From NCBI GenBank assembly GCA_012839295.1, contig DUNO01000059.1:1-44592 (forward strand): a DNA stretch of 44,592 bases. Direction: 5' to 3'. Positions 24,126 through 32,358 of the stretch are shown here, one piece after another. The DNA is from Clostridiales bacterium. GTDB lineage: Bacteria > Bacillota > Clostridia > Lachnospirales > Lachnospiraceae. The notes below the pieces were generated by a model. That model was not told the DNA's origin. It saw nothing but the letters and a program-made list of their open reading frames with translations, and searched no databases. The position numbers and the translations under genes are program-made. Every line of letters starts with the position of its first letter. Positions within the stretch are counted from its first letter, which is position 1.

Positions 24126-25343
24126 ATGAATAAAAACTGGAAAATACAGTTTATGATTATTTGGTCCGGGCAGGCCATATCCGTCCTGACCAGCTCTATC
24201 CTGCAGATGGCGTTGATCTGGCATTTATCCATCCAGACCTCTTCTGCAGCAGTTTTATCCCTGGCATCCATTGCCGGATTTTTACCTACGGCAGTTCTAG
24301 GCCTGTTTGCCGGGGCACTGGTAGACCGCTGGAACCGTAAGCTGACCATGATCGGCGCAGACCTGTTTATCGCACTGGTCAGCCTCACCCTGGCAGTCTA
24401 TGCCTTATTTGCCGAGCTGCCTGTATGGCTGGTATTAATCGTGCTATTTGTGAGAAGCATGGGGACGGCTTTCCATTCCCCTTCCCTCAGTGCCGTGACC
24501 CCTCTCCTGGTACCTGAGGACCAGCTGACGAAATGTGCGGGCTATACCCAGTCACTGCAATCCATTGGCTATATGGCCGGCACAGCCATTGCTGCTTTGC
24601 TTTATCCTGTCTGGAGCATCAGCGGGATGATCCTATTTGATGTTCTGGGCGCGGTCATTGCTTCCATCACCACGGCCCTCATACGTATCCCTGCCCCTTC
24701 ACCGCAGATGGGCTCCCAAAAAGACCGGGAACTTCACATCATTGCTGACATGAAGGAGGGCTATCAGGCTGTACAGGCCAACCGGGGGATTTTTATACTG
24801 CTTTGGATCGGTGCCCTCTTTATGTTCCTGTACTCACCGGTCAATGCCCTGTTTCCGCTGATGAGCCTGAACTATTTCGGTGGGACAACCACTGCAGCCT
24901 CCATTGCTGAAATTGCCTTTTCCGTCGGAATGCTGCTTGGCGGCATTGTACTGGGGCTGTGGGGCGGTCCAAAGAACAGGGCTTACACCATTTCCGGCGC
25001 GGTTGCCTTAATGGGGGCTGCCATCGGCGGCTCGGGCTTACTGCCGGAAGGGGGATTCTGGGTATTCGCCCTGTTTTGTGTAATGATGGGCTTGTCCGTT
25101 CCCTTTTATTCCGGACCCCAGATTGCTTTAATGCAGGAGAAGCTGGAGCCCCAATATCTAGGAAGGGCCTTCGGTCTCTATGGCAGCATCATGTCCTTTG
25201 CCATGCCTCTTGGCCTGATCTTATCCGGCCTTTTCGCAGACCGGATCGGGGTTAACTATTGGTTCGTGTTTTGCGGGGCTGCCAGTGTCCTTCTCTCGGT
25301 TCTGGCAATCAGTATAAAGAGCGTGCGTGAGATAGACCGGTAA
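24126..25343 (+). CDS. Mef-type macrolide efflux MFS transporter
   Basis: 405 aa with 12 membrane segments, proton-driven exporter in the cytoplasmic membrane. It is clearly close to Mef(A)/Mef(E): the start NWKIQFMIIWSGQAISVLTS, the block AVTPLLVPEDQLTKCAGYTQ, DVLGAVIASIT, and near the end GLSVPFYSGPQ and ADRIGVNYWF correspond to the Mef sequences I remember. The motif A-like loop is DRWNRKLTMIGADL. ATG with GGAGGT 9 nt before. No msr(D)/mel ABC-F partner follows, unlike the mobile mef elements; a terminator follows at once. It is preceded by a macrolide-type leader peptide. Substrate probably 14/15-membered macrolides; not proven by sequence. Confidence 0.87.
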   Translation: MNKNWKIQFMIIWSGQAISVLTSSILQMALIWHLSIQTSSAAVLSLASIAGFLPTAVLGLFAGALVDRWNRKLTMIGADLFIALVSLTLAVYALFAELPVWLVLIVLFVRSMGTAFHSPSLSAVTPLLVPEDQLTKCAGYTQSLQSIGYMAGTAIAALLYPVWSISGMILFDVLGAVIASITTALIRIPAPSPQMGSQKDRELHIIADMKEGYQAVQANRGIFILLWIGALFMFLYSPVNALFPLMSLNYFGGTTTAASIAEIAFSVGMLLGGIVLGLWGGPKNRAYTISGAVALMGAAIGGSGLLPEGGFWVFALFCVMMGLSVPFYSGPQIALMQEKLEPQYLGRAFGLYGSIMSFAMPLGLILSGLFADRIGVNYWFVFCGAASVLLSVLAISIKSVREIDR

Positions 25344-25367
25344 TCCTCCGGGTCTTCCCGGAATGAT

Positions 25368-25403
25368 AAAGGGTGTTGCAAGTTTTCTTTTGCAACACCC
25401 TTT
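25368..25403. terminator. Bidirectional terminator between mef-type gene and cheX
   Basis: AAAGGGTGTTGCAA (25368-25381) pairs perfectly with TTGCAACACCCTTT (25390-25403), 8-nt loop, with T-rich ends on both strands. It serves the two convergent genes. Confidence 0.88.
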
Positions 25404-25419
25404 TAGCTTTAGAGTACCA

Positions 25420-25872
25420 TCAGCCCTGGTTCAACCTGATGTCCAGGAATACAGCTCCTATGGAGGTAGAAATACAGCAGGCCGTACGCAGGGAATATTC
25501 CTTCGTGTCATCCGGCTTACGTAGTACCGGAGGCAGGATATCACAGTTCAGATCATGCCCGGCAAGCAGCGTAAGGACATTGCCGCTGATGATATTTGCA
25601 ATTTCTGAAACGGCGGAGGTCACAAAATCATCCACTGAATCCATCTCCATACCGCTCATGATATTTACCATTTCAAGGGAGGTCGTATGTGGGAAGCGGT
25701 AAATCACTTCGCCCTTAAGGTCGCCCACCACACCGATGGAAATATCCAGCTCATTCTCACACTGAAAGGATTCCGCCGGCTGAGCCGAGATATCGGACAG
25801 GTCAAGCATCATCCGAAATACATTACCGGTTGCCTTCAAAAAGGATCCATAAAGACTAGTTGTCATTGCCAT
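25420..25872 (-). CDS. CheX-like chemotaxis phosphatase
   Basis: 150 aa. The CheC/CheX/FliY-family signature helix is seen as DFVTSAVSEIANIISGNVLT, with the conserved Glu and Asn that attack CheY phosphate (E-x2-N); CheX has a single such motif, as here. It would dephosphorylate CheY-type receivers in the cytoplasm. The ATG at 25872 lies inside the end of the hemerythrin gene (17-nt overlap), with GGGGGT upstream; a second ATG two codons later is possible. No other chemotaxis gene is nearby, so it may act on a non-motility receiver. Confidence 0.8.
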   Translation of the reverse strand: MAMTTSLYGSFLKATGNVFRMMLDLSDISAQPAESFQCENELDISIGVVGDLKGEVIYRFPHTTSLEMVNIMSGMEMDSVDDFVTSAVSEIANIISGNVLTLLAGHDLNCDILPPVLRKPDDTKEYSLRTACCISTSIGAVFLDIRLNQG

Positions 25873-26290
25873 TGCCAGCTACCCCCTTTTCTATTGCATA
25901 GTCAGCAATGCGCTGATCCTCCGCCGCAACATGGTTAATCAGCCAGGCCAAAAGCTTGCCGCCAAACTGCTGCATCAGCTTCTCATCAAAGCCGCTTTTC
26001 TCATATTCGGCAGACACCTGCAGCACGAAATCCACCATATCGCTATGTATCTTTTTATGTGCTTCATAGCCGGGGTAACCGATTCTTTGCTGGTACTCCT
26101 CCTCATCACGGAAATGCTCTACCACGTATCCCTTCATAAATTCCAGGGTTTCATTAACCTGCTGCACCTTCTCATCCCAGGAAGCAGAGGAACGGAGGGT
26201 CTGCATAAAGGCATCCACCCGCTGAAATAACTCCTTATGCTGTTCATCCACGATAGAAACGCCCAGCTCATACTTGTCCTTCCAAAGCAT
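25856..26290 (-). CDS. Bacteriohemerythrin (diiron oxygen-binding protein)
   Basis: 144 aa from the ATG at 26290 (MLWKDKYELGV), which has AAAGGA 8 nt before it; an ATG 21 nt upstream is less likely. The four-helix diiron fold has all seven ligands: His18, His59, Glu63, His78, His82, His120, Asp125, in VDEQHKEL, EHFRDEE, AHKKIHSDM and INHVAAED. Such proteins bind O2 and serve sensing or delivery in anaerobes. It is the first gene of a pair with cheX and is preceded by a good promoter, suggesting an oxygen-linked taxis or signalling role (inference). Confidence 0.93.
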   Translation of the reverse strand: MLWKDKYELGVSIVDEQHKELFQRVDAFMQTLRSSASWDEKVQQVNETLEFMKGYVVEHFRDEEEYQQRIGYPGYEAHKKIHSDMVDFVLQVSAEYEKSGFDEKLMQQFGGKLLAWLINHVAAEDQRIADYAIEKGVAGNGNDN

Positions 26291-26370
26291 AATCTTTTGT
26301 CCTTTCTTCATTTAATCCCAGTACACAGTAAATTGTTCAGGTTTGCAGGGTACCAGTTGGGTTTAGGTAT

Positions 26371-26400
26371 ATTATACCAGCAAATTTTGTCGAATTTCAA
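26371..26400 (-). promoter_or_regulatory. Promoter of the hemerythrin-cheX operon
   Basis: On the minus strand TTGAAA (26400-26395), an 18-nt spacer and TATAAT (26376-26371), about 80 nt before the hemerythrin start. Confidence 0.65.
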
Positions 26401-26462
26401 GTTAAATTTTGTTAAATCTCATTCTTTATAGGAAACCGGGGGCTTTCCCGACAGGCCTGGGA

Positions 26463-28028
26463 TCAGAGCATTACCTGATCCCTGCCATTATTTTTTGCCT
26501 CGTATAATTTGGAATCTGCCCTGTGGATTATCCCCTCAACGGTTAAATCCTCCTTCGCAAAATCAAAGCAATCTGAGATCCCGCAGCTAAAGGTATAGGA
26601 AATCCCGTGGCCTTCATAGGAAACCCGGCTTCCCCTCACCGCTTCCAGGATCCGGTTGATGATTTCCCTCGTCTGCACCTTATCGGTATCCATGCTTATA
26701 AGTATAAATTCCTCACCCCCAAAGCGTCCAAAAATATCCGAAGCCCTGATCCTTGAGCTAACCAGCTCCGTAAACCCGATCAGGACCGCATCCCCGCCCT
26801 GGTGGCCATATCGGTCATTAACACGCTTAAAATGATCCAGGTCCATAATGGAAACGGAAAATATTTTTCCCTGCTCAAGGTAGTCCTTTAAAGCCTGATC
26901 CAGCCGGCTAAAAATATACCTGCGGCAAAAGATCTGGGTAAGAGGATCCCGGTTTGAGATATCCAATATCTTTTCTTCCATCACCTTCCGTTTGGATATA
27001 TCACTGATTACGGTAATGATAATCTCGCGCCCGCTGATGGTTATCGCATCGGCAGAAAACACCCCAGTCATGACCTCCCCGTCCCTTTTTAAAAATTCAA
27101 CCTCAAAATCACGGACCCTCCCGTCACGCTTAATTAAGCCGACATATTTTCCTCTTTCCTCCGGGTTCTTCCAAAACTGGATCTCCCTTGTGGTCCTTCC
27201 AATAATTTTATCGTCATCGTAGCCTAACAAGGTCATGAACTCCTTATTGACCTCCAGGATTTCCCCTTCCTTTAAACTGGTCAGCATAATCGCATTGGGG
27301 GATTCATGGAACAGCTTCAGATATTTTTCAGCCTGGCTTTTAAATTCCTCATTCAGCCGCTTGTCCAGGGACAGGAAAATACTGAAGGCTAAGGCAACAA
27401 TTAAAACCAGAAGTATGATAAGCCCCAGTTTCTCCAACCATCCTGACTGGAAATAATCAACCTCCTGCTGCCCTCCCCGTTTTATAAAAAGTTCCAGGAT
27501 TCTTGCACCGTTCAATAATGCGGACAAGGCATTGACATAAACCAGGGGCCTGGCATACCTGGTTATTGACTCTTCCCTCCTGCCAAGCATCAGGCGGAAG
27601 CCTCTTACATTTATCACAAGCCAGAAGAAGGCGATAAGGAATTTCCTGACGGCTAAATCCGGCCAAATAAAGAGGAAACAGCCATGCAGGACCGTGAAGC
27701 ACAGGAAAAACAGTATATGGCTTCTCAGGCTGGGCTTCTTACCAAAATAATATTCCAGCCCCATATATCCCAGTATGATCCCCACAGCGCCTAAAGTATT
27801 TGCCAGTCCAATGGATATCCAGTCGGGAATCAGGTTCCTGAAGGAGATAAGAATCTGCGCCGCAACCTGGAACGCAAAATTCGCAACCCAAAACACTACT
27901 CCCGGATATTTAAGGTGGCTCTGTTTCCATAAATAAAGCAAGAACAGTGTACAGCAGCTGTTAATCATTATTAATGAAAAAAATATGGTGCGCATGTCAA
28001 CCAGGTTAATCATATCAGTTATACTCAT
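26463..28028 (-). CDS. Membrane-bound PAS-GGDEF diguanylate cyclase
   Basis: 521 aa. About seven hydrophobic segments in residues 13-225 form a membrane sensor module, then a PAS domain (about 240-350: YLKLFHESPNAIMLTSL, LGYDDDKIIGRT), then GGDEF (about 360-520). The active site GGEEF (437-441) is intact, and the inhibitory I-site RASD lies exactly five residues before it, so it should make and be feedback-inhibited by cyclic di-GMP. ATG with GAGAGGTGA. It is monocistronic with a long leader (28029-28220 region). It may respond to the same oxygen or redox cues as the adjacent hemerythrin operon (inference). Confidence 0.92.
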   Translation of the reverse strand: MSITDMINLVDMRTIFFSLIMINSCCTLFLLYLWKQSHLKYPGVVFWVANFAFQVAAQILISFRNLIPDWISIGLANTLGAVGIILGYMGLEYYFGKKPSLRSHILFFLCFTVLHGCFLFIWPDLAVRKFLIAFFWLVINVRGFRLMLGRREESITRYARPLVYVNALSALLNGARILELFIKRGGQQEVDYFQSGWLEKLGLIILLVLIVALAFSIFLSLDKRLNEEFKSQAEKYLKLFHESPNAIMLTSLKEGEILEVNKEFMTLLGYDDDKIIGRTTREIQFWKNPEERGKYVGLIKRDGRVRDFEVEFLKRDGEVMTGVFSADAITISGREIIITVISDISKRKVMEEKILDISNRDPLTQIFCRRYIFSRLDQALKDYLEQGKIFSVSIMDLDHFKRVNDRYGHQGGDAVLIGFTELVSSRIRASDIFGRFGGEEFILISMDTDKVQTREIINRILEAVRGSRVSYEGHGISYTFSCGISDCFDFAKEDLTVEGIIHRADSKLYEAKNNGRDQVML

Positions 28029-28450
28029 CCGGTCACCTCTCGATTTAATATTATATACAGGTAGTACAAGCCGCGTTTGCTACGTTTGCCATACCTTTAC
28101 TGCTTTAGCATATTTTACATTTCTTTTTTCTAGAATTCAACCAAAATCGATATAAAACCCGCGATTATTCCTCCGTTTAATGGTATGTCCCTGTTCCCTC
28201 CTATTCTTTTAACCTGTACCTAATATAATAATTTTTTACTGTTTCATAAACTGCGTAACACTTTTATTTTTCTTACATATTTTTGTTAGTGTAGGTTAAA
28301 ATTTTTAAACGCCGCTAACTTAATGCCATGTTTTATATGTTTCATCCAATTTATTTGGGAACCATTGGTCCTTCAAAAAATATAATTGAGATATTAAGCC
28401 GCTGAGACAAAAGAAAAATAAGTTATCGCGAATTCATATGGGAGGTAATT
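28029..28450. other. Divergent intergenic region between GGDEF gene and feoAB
   Basis: 422 nt, AT-rich. ATTATATTAGG on the minus strand near 28220 could be a -10 for the cyclase. TTGTTAGTGTAGGTTAAAAT near 28280 is the likeliest promoter zone for feoAB. I could not identify a convincing Fur or DtxR-type box nor a cyclic-di-GMP riboswitch core. A 13-codon ORF with a poor ribosome site lies just before the cyclase. Confidence 0.35.
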
Positions 28451-28690
28451 ATGAAGGAATTCCTAATTCCGCTAAGCCGGTTGCCGGTTGGCAAAAAAGC
28501 AAGGGTTAAGACCCTCACCTCAAATGGTATCAGCCGCAGAAGGCTGCTGGATCTTGGTTTAATTTCTGAGACTGAGGTCGAAGCACTGCAAAAAAGCCCC
28601 TCCGGAGACCCGGTTGCATACCAGATCAGGGGCGCAGTTATTGCACTGCGTACGGAAGAATCCTCGAAAATCCTGGTCGAGGTTTTATAG
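28451..28690 (+). CDS. feoA: Ferrous iron transport protein A (FeoA)
   Basis: 79 aa, a small SH3-fold cytoplasmic protein that assists FeoB. Characteristic features are LSRLPVGKKARVKTL, SRRRLLDLGLISETEVEAL and the C-terminal RGAVIALRTEE strand. ATG with GGGAGGT. It lies 92 nt before feoB, with an intercistronic hairpin between them. Feo genes are usually iron-repressed; the operator is not identified here. Confidence 0.95.
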   Translation: MKEFLIPLSRLPVGKKARVKTLTSNGISRRRLLDLGLISETEVEALQKSPSGDPVAYQIRGAVIALRTEESSKILVEVL

Positions 28691-28707
28691 ACAGCATTAA
28701 AATGTAT

Positions 28708-28733
28708 CCATGGGCGCCTCTGGCTGCCCATGG
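28708..28733 (+). other. Intercistronic hairpin between feoA and feoB
   Basis: CCATGGGC (28708-28715) pairs with GCCCATGG (28726-28733), 10-nt loop, no T tract. It could stabilise or partly terminate the transcript and set the feoA:feoB ratio. Confidence 0.6.
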
Positions 28734-28782
28734 TTCATATATTCCATCCTTTTTAATTCTATAACAGGAGGTAATTAGAAAA

Positions 28783-30930
28783 ATGGGGCTGACTAGCCAA
28801 TCTACAGGAGCTGGCATTTTAGGAAATGAGCTTAAGCTGGAGCATACCTGTGAGGAAAAGGTAATAGCACTAGGCGGTAATCCCAATGTAGGAAAAAGTA
28901 CTGTATTTAACGGCCTGACAGGCATGAACCAGCACACCGGCAACTGGCCCGGCAAGACGGTGGCTAACGCCCAGGGAAAATGCCGGCACAAGGATACTGA
29001 TTTCATCCTGGTAGACATACCGGGCACCTATTCCCTTATGTCCAATTCGGAGGAGGAAGAAATTGCCCGGAATTTCATTTGCTTCGGAAACCCTGATACT
29101 ACGGTAATCGTAACGGATGCGACCTGTCTGGAACGGAACTTAAACCTGGTCCTGCAGACACTTGAAATAACACCGGAGGTAGTGGTCTGTGTCAATCTTC
29201 TGGATGAAGCAAGGAGAAAAAAAATCAGCATTAACCTGACCCAGCTGTCTGATTTGCTGGGAGTTCCGGTCATCGGAACCAGCGCGAGGAGCAACCAGGG
29301 CCTTACTGCACTGATGGACGCGGTATATGATGTTACCAACAGGACAAAAAGGAACCATCCTATGAAAATTACCTATGAGGACGCCATTGAGGAAGCAATT
29401 GCCCTGCTGGAGCCTTCCGTAAAACAGCTTCTGTCAAATAGGCTTAACAGCCGCTGGGTCACCCTAAAGCTGTTAGACGGTGATAAAACCATAATCGCTG
29501 CACTAAACAAATATTTGGAGCTCGACCTTATGTCCTCTGAAAGCATTTTATTAAAGCTGGAGGAGGCAAAAGTAAGATTGGGGGAAGCCGGCATTGACCA
29601 GGAGAACCTGGGGGACCGGATTGTGTCCCAAATCGTAAATACTGCTGAGGGCATCGCAAAGCAGGTTGTTGTTTATAGGAAGGAGGAATACAACCGGACG
29701 GACCGGAAAATCGACCGTATCCTAACCTCAAAGCTTTTTGGCATCCCCCTGATGATCGGCCTCCTTGGTGTCGTATTCTGGCTGACAATCACAGGGGCAA
29801 ATTATCCTTCCAGTATGCTTTCCAATTTTCTTTTCTGGATAGAGGGCCGCCTCACGGTATTTTGCCAATGGGCCGGGATTCCTTCCTGGGTGCACGGGCT
29901 ATTGGTTACGGGAATCTTCCGTACCCTGGCCTGGGTTGTTTCCGTCATGCTTCCGCCGATGGCCATATTCTTTCCCCTCTTTACCCTTTTGGAGGATCTG
30001 GGATATCTGCCAAGGGTGGCATTTAATTTAGATAATTATTTTAAGAAGGCATGTGCCCATGGAAAGCAGGCACTCACCATGTGTATGGGTTTTGGCTGTA
30101 ATGCTGCCGGTATTATCGGCTGCCGCATCATAGACTCTCCCAGGGAGAAGCTGATTGCAATGATCACCAATAATTTTGTACCCTGTAACGGCCGGTTTCC
30201 CACCCTCATTGCCATTATAACCATGTTCTTTGTCGGAAGCGCCACCGGAATATTCGGCTCCGTGCTGTCCGCGCTAATGCTGACCGGGGTTATCGTATTG
30301 GGCGTAATGATGACACTGCTTATCTCCAGGTTGCTGTCCAAGACCATACTAAAGGGCCTCCCCTCCTCCTTTACCCTGGAGCTTCCTCCCTATCGTAAGC
30401 CCCAGGTCGGGAAGGTCATTGTCAGGTCTATTTTTGACAGGACCCTATTCGTCCTCATGCGTGCAATCGTCGTTGCCGCACCTGCCGGAGCCATCCTCTG
30501 GCTTATGGCCAACCTCCGGGTGGGGGATCTTAGCCTGCTGTCCCATTGCGCGGCTTTTCTGGATCCCTTCGCCAGGTTGATCGGCTTGGACGGCTATATT
30601 CTTATGGCCTTCATCCTTGGCTTTCCCGCCAATGAGATTGTTGTACCCATCATTATCATGAGCTATATGGCTGCGGGGAGCATGATGGAATTAGATGACC
30701 TGACCCAGTTAAGGCAGCTTTTGGTTGCCCATGGCTGGACCTGGCTCACAGCCGTATGCACCATGCTTTTTTCCCTGATGCATTGGCCTTGCGGCACTAC
30801 CTGCCTGACCATTAAGAAGGAATCCGGTAGCTGGAAGTGGACTGCTGTTTCCTTTTTGATACCAACCCTGTCAGGTATTATTATCTGCTTTATCATCGCT
30901 AATGCGGCCCGGCTCTTTGGGTTGGTTTAA
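28783..30930 (+). CDS. feoB: Ferrous iron transporter FeoB
   Basis: 715 aa. The N-terminal G domain has G1 GGNPNVGKST (31-40), G2 GNWPGKTV, G3 DIPGTYSL and G4 NLLD; a helical spacer follows (about 200-300). The C-terminal membrane part has the Gate repeats, with the conserved Cys motif TMCMGFGCNAAGI and NFVPCNGRFP. GTP-dependent Fe(II) uptake across the cytoplasmic membrane. ATG with AGGAGGT 10 nt before. The N-terminus carries about 25 residues ahead of the G domain; no separate feoC is seen. It is the last gene of feoAB and ends at the bidirectional terminator near 31 kb. Confidence 0.96.
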   Translation: MGLTSQSTGAGILGNELKLEHTCEEKVIALGGNPNVGKSTVFNGLTGMNQHTGNWPGKTVANAQGKCRHKDTDFILVDIPGTYSLMSNSEEEEIARNFICFGNPDTTVIVTDATCLERNLNLVLQTLEITPEVVVCVNLLDEARRKKISINLTQLSDLLGVPVIGTSARSNQGLTALMDAVYDVTNRTKRNHPMKITYEDAIEEAIALLEPSVKQLLSNRLNSRWVTLKLLDGDKTIIAALNKYLELDLMSSESILLKLEEAKVRLGEAGIDQENLGDRIVSQIVNTAEGIAKQVVVYRKEEYNRTDRKIDRILTSKLFGIPLMIGLLGVVFWLTITGANYPSSMLSNFLFWIEGRLTVFCQWAGIPSWVHGLLVTGIFRTLAWVVSVMLPPMAIFFPLFTLLEDLGYLPRVAFNLDNYFKKACAHGKQALTMCMGFGCNAAGIIGCRIIDSPREKLIAMITNNFVPCNGRFPTLIAIITMFFVGSATGIFGSVLSALMLTGVIVLGVMMTLLISRLLSKTILKGLPSSFTLELPPYRKPQVGKVIVRSIFDRTLFVLMRAIVVAAPAGAILWLMANLRVGDLSLLSHCAAFLDPFARLIGLDGYILMAFILGFPANEIVVPIIIMSYMAAGSMMELDDLTQLRQLLVAHGWTWLTAVCTMLFSLMHWPCGTTCLTIKKESGSWKWTAVSFLIPTLSGIIICFIIANAARLFGLV

Positions 30931-30987
30931 TGCTATGAGCTGTGAGGTGAATTATATTGTAATCTTATAGTAAAAGAGTGTTGCAAA

Positions 30988-31050
30988 AAACCCCCATACT
31001 ATATATCGCAGAATTATCCTTTGATATCTGTGATATATGGTATGGGGTTT
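30988..31050. terminator. Bidirectional terminator between feoB and the polysaccharide operon
   Basis: A 23-bp stem (30988-31011 with 31028-31050, one bulge and two mismatches). On the minus strand it is followed by GGGGGTTTTTTGCAAC, a good T tract, so it chiefly ends the polysaccharide transcript; on the plus strand TTTTATAAT follows. Confidence 0.8.
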
Positions 31051-31169
31051 TATAATACCCTCAATGATATATAAACTTAAATCATCTGAACATGTTTCTG
31101 TACCGTTACTGCTGTAGCTATTATTAAAAGGCTATGTTTAAGAACAGTGTTGATAATTAACAGAGCCTA

Positions 31170-32225
31170 TTAAAAAAGTTTTTTTATTGTAGTATGGCCT
31201 AAAAATACCAGGGGAAGGGATTGAAATAAACTATGCCTTGCAAACATAAGCCTCTTCTTTTCCCCTTCCTTTTGGGTAAATTCTTTGGAGGACTGTTTTC
31301 CCTTATGGATTACCGGGGAGGTATCCGCTACAACCGCCCTCAGTCCTGCCTTTTTAAGGTATAGGGCCAGGTTCAGCTCTTCCCCGTACAAAAAGGTCTT
31401 TGGATATAATTGGGTATAGAATCTGAAGTACTCTTTTGTCAGCAAAAAGGCACATCCTTGTATCTGGTAGAGATCTTTTCCCTTTCTGGCGGAGCTTATT
31501 GTACCCAAGCTTCTTGCACCTGCGTTTCTGATATTTGGACTTTTTGTCTCTAGATTTTTTGAGTCTGGGCTTTTTACGCCTGGCTTTTTGGGGCCTGTAC
31601 TTTTTCGTCTGGATTTTATTATTTTTTCTCCCTCTCTCTTTACTGCGGGCCCATACTTTTCCAGTATAAGGACAGAAAGCTCATAAACTGCCTTGACAAG
31701 CTTCCAGGACGGCCCGAACAGATTTGTTTGGAAAAAGGGCAGCAATTCCTTTCGAAGGTTATCCGGCAGGCTTTTATAGAGGACATAGAGCCAGGTAAGG
31801 GCAATTGTACTGTAGGGATTCCTGGTGTTGACGGACAGGGGCTGGGGATTATGCTCCGCGTCGAGGACAGTGGGAGATATTACGCCGACCCCCTTCTCCG
31901 CCGCGGCCAGCAGCTCCTGAAAAAGTGTGGAGCCAAATACTACGTCACTGTTGCAAACAAAGCAATTCTCTGCCCCGAGGTGTTTCCTGGCATAGCGGAT
32001 GCCAGCATTGTTTCCCCTTGCAAAGCCAAGGTTCTTTTTAAGCTTTTTTAAGGTAACGTGGGGCACCTTTCTGAAATGCCGCTTCAAAAGCTCAAAGGAG
32101 CCGTCATTAGAACCATTGTCCACGACTACAATTTCATAGCCCTCCCCCTGCTGCCTTAAAGCGCTGTTGACACAGGCTATGGTCTCTTCATAATTTTTAT
32201 AATGCAGTATGATAATACTTAATTT
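31170..32225 (-). CDS. Glycosyltransferase family 2, start codon lost or atypical
   Basis: GT-A transferase of about 351 aa. The frame reads KLSIIILHYKNYEETIACVN, then IVVVDNGSNDGS, LGFARGNNAG and CNSDVVF (metal-binding DxD equivalent), and later GCAFLLTKEYF. No ATG, GTG or TTG exists upstream of the essential Asp-Asn-Gly motif until the in-frame stop at 32238. An ATG with GGGGGG just before (32241) is in another frame, so a 1-nt indel is likely, making this gene possibly inactive. A lysine/serine/proline-rich insert (31500-31625) of degenerate repeats interrupts the family fold. Last gene of the operon. Confidence 0.75.
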   Translation of the reverse strand, partial: KLSIIILHYKNYEETIACVNSALRQQGEGYEIVVVDNGSNDGSFELLKRHFRKVPHVTLKKLKKNLGFARGNNAGIRYARKHLGAENCFVCNSDVVFGSTLFQELLAAAEKGVGVISPTVLDAEHNPQPLSVNTRNPYSTIALTWLYVLYKSLPDNLRKELLPFFQTNLFGPSWKLVKAVYELSVLILEKYGPAVKREGEKIIKSRRKSTGPKKPGVKSPDSKNLETKSPNIRNAGARSLGTISSARKGKDLYQIQGCAFLLTKEYFRFYTQLYPKTFLYGEELNLALYLKKAGLRAVVADTSPVIHKGKQSSKEFTQKEGEKKRLMFARHSLFQSLPLVFLGHTTIKKLF

Positions 32226-32358
32226 GGTGCCTATAGGTCATTCCCCCCAACGGTCAGTTTTATATAACATCTCGCCTTTATTCCTTCCCTCATTCCTTAA
32301 GGGATCACTCCATAGGGTATATTTTATCTCATTTTTCTTGTATTACTTCCAGTCCCGC

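Noticed and set aside
25368-25403. Long perfect inverted repeat as a transposon end
   Set aside because: It lies between two convergent genes with T-rich ends on both strands, which fits a bidirectional terminator; no partner copy is present.
28060-28110. Small ORF MANVANAACTTCI upstream of the GGDEF gene, as a signal or modified peptide
   Set aside because: Only 13 codons, the ribosome site is too close to the ATG, and no processing or export gene is nearby.
28029-28220. Cyclic-di-GMP riboswitch in the long leader of the GGDEF gene
   Set aside because: GGCAAAC- and GCAAACGCGGC-like strings are present, but the ordered GEMM core (the GGGACGCAAAGC region and receptor helix) is not.
28180-28330. 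Fur or DtxR-type iron box before feoAB
   Set aside because: AT-rich near-matches such as TTAGTGTAGGTTAA exist, but no symmetric site close to either consensus could be drawn.
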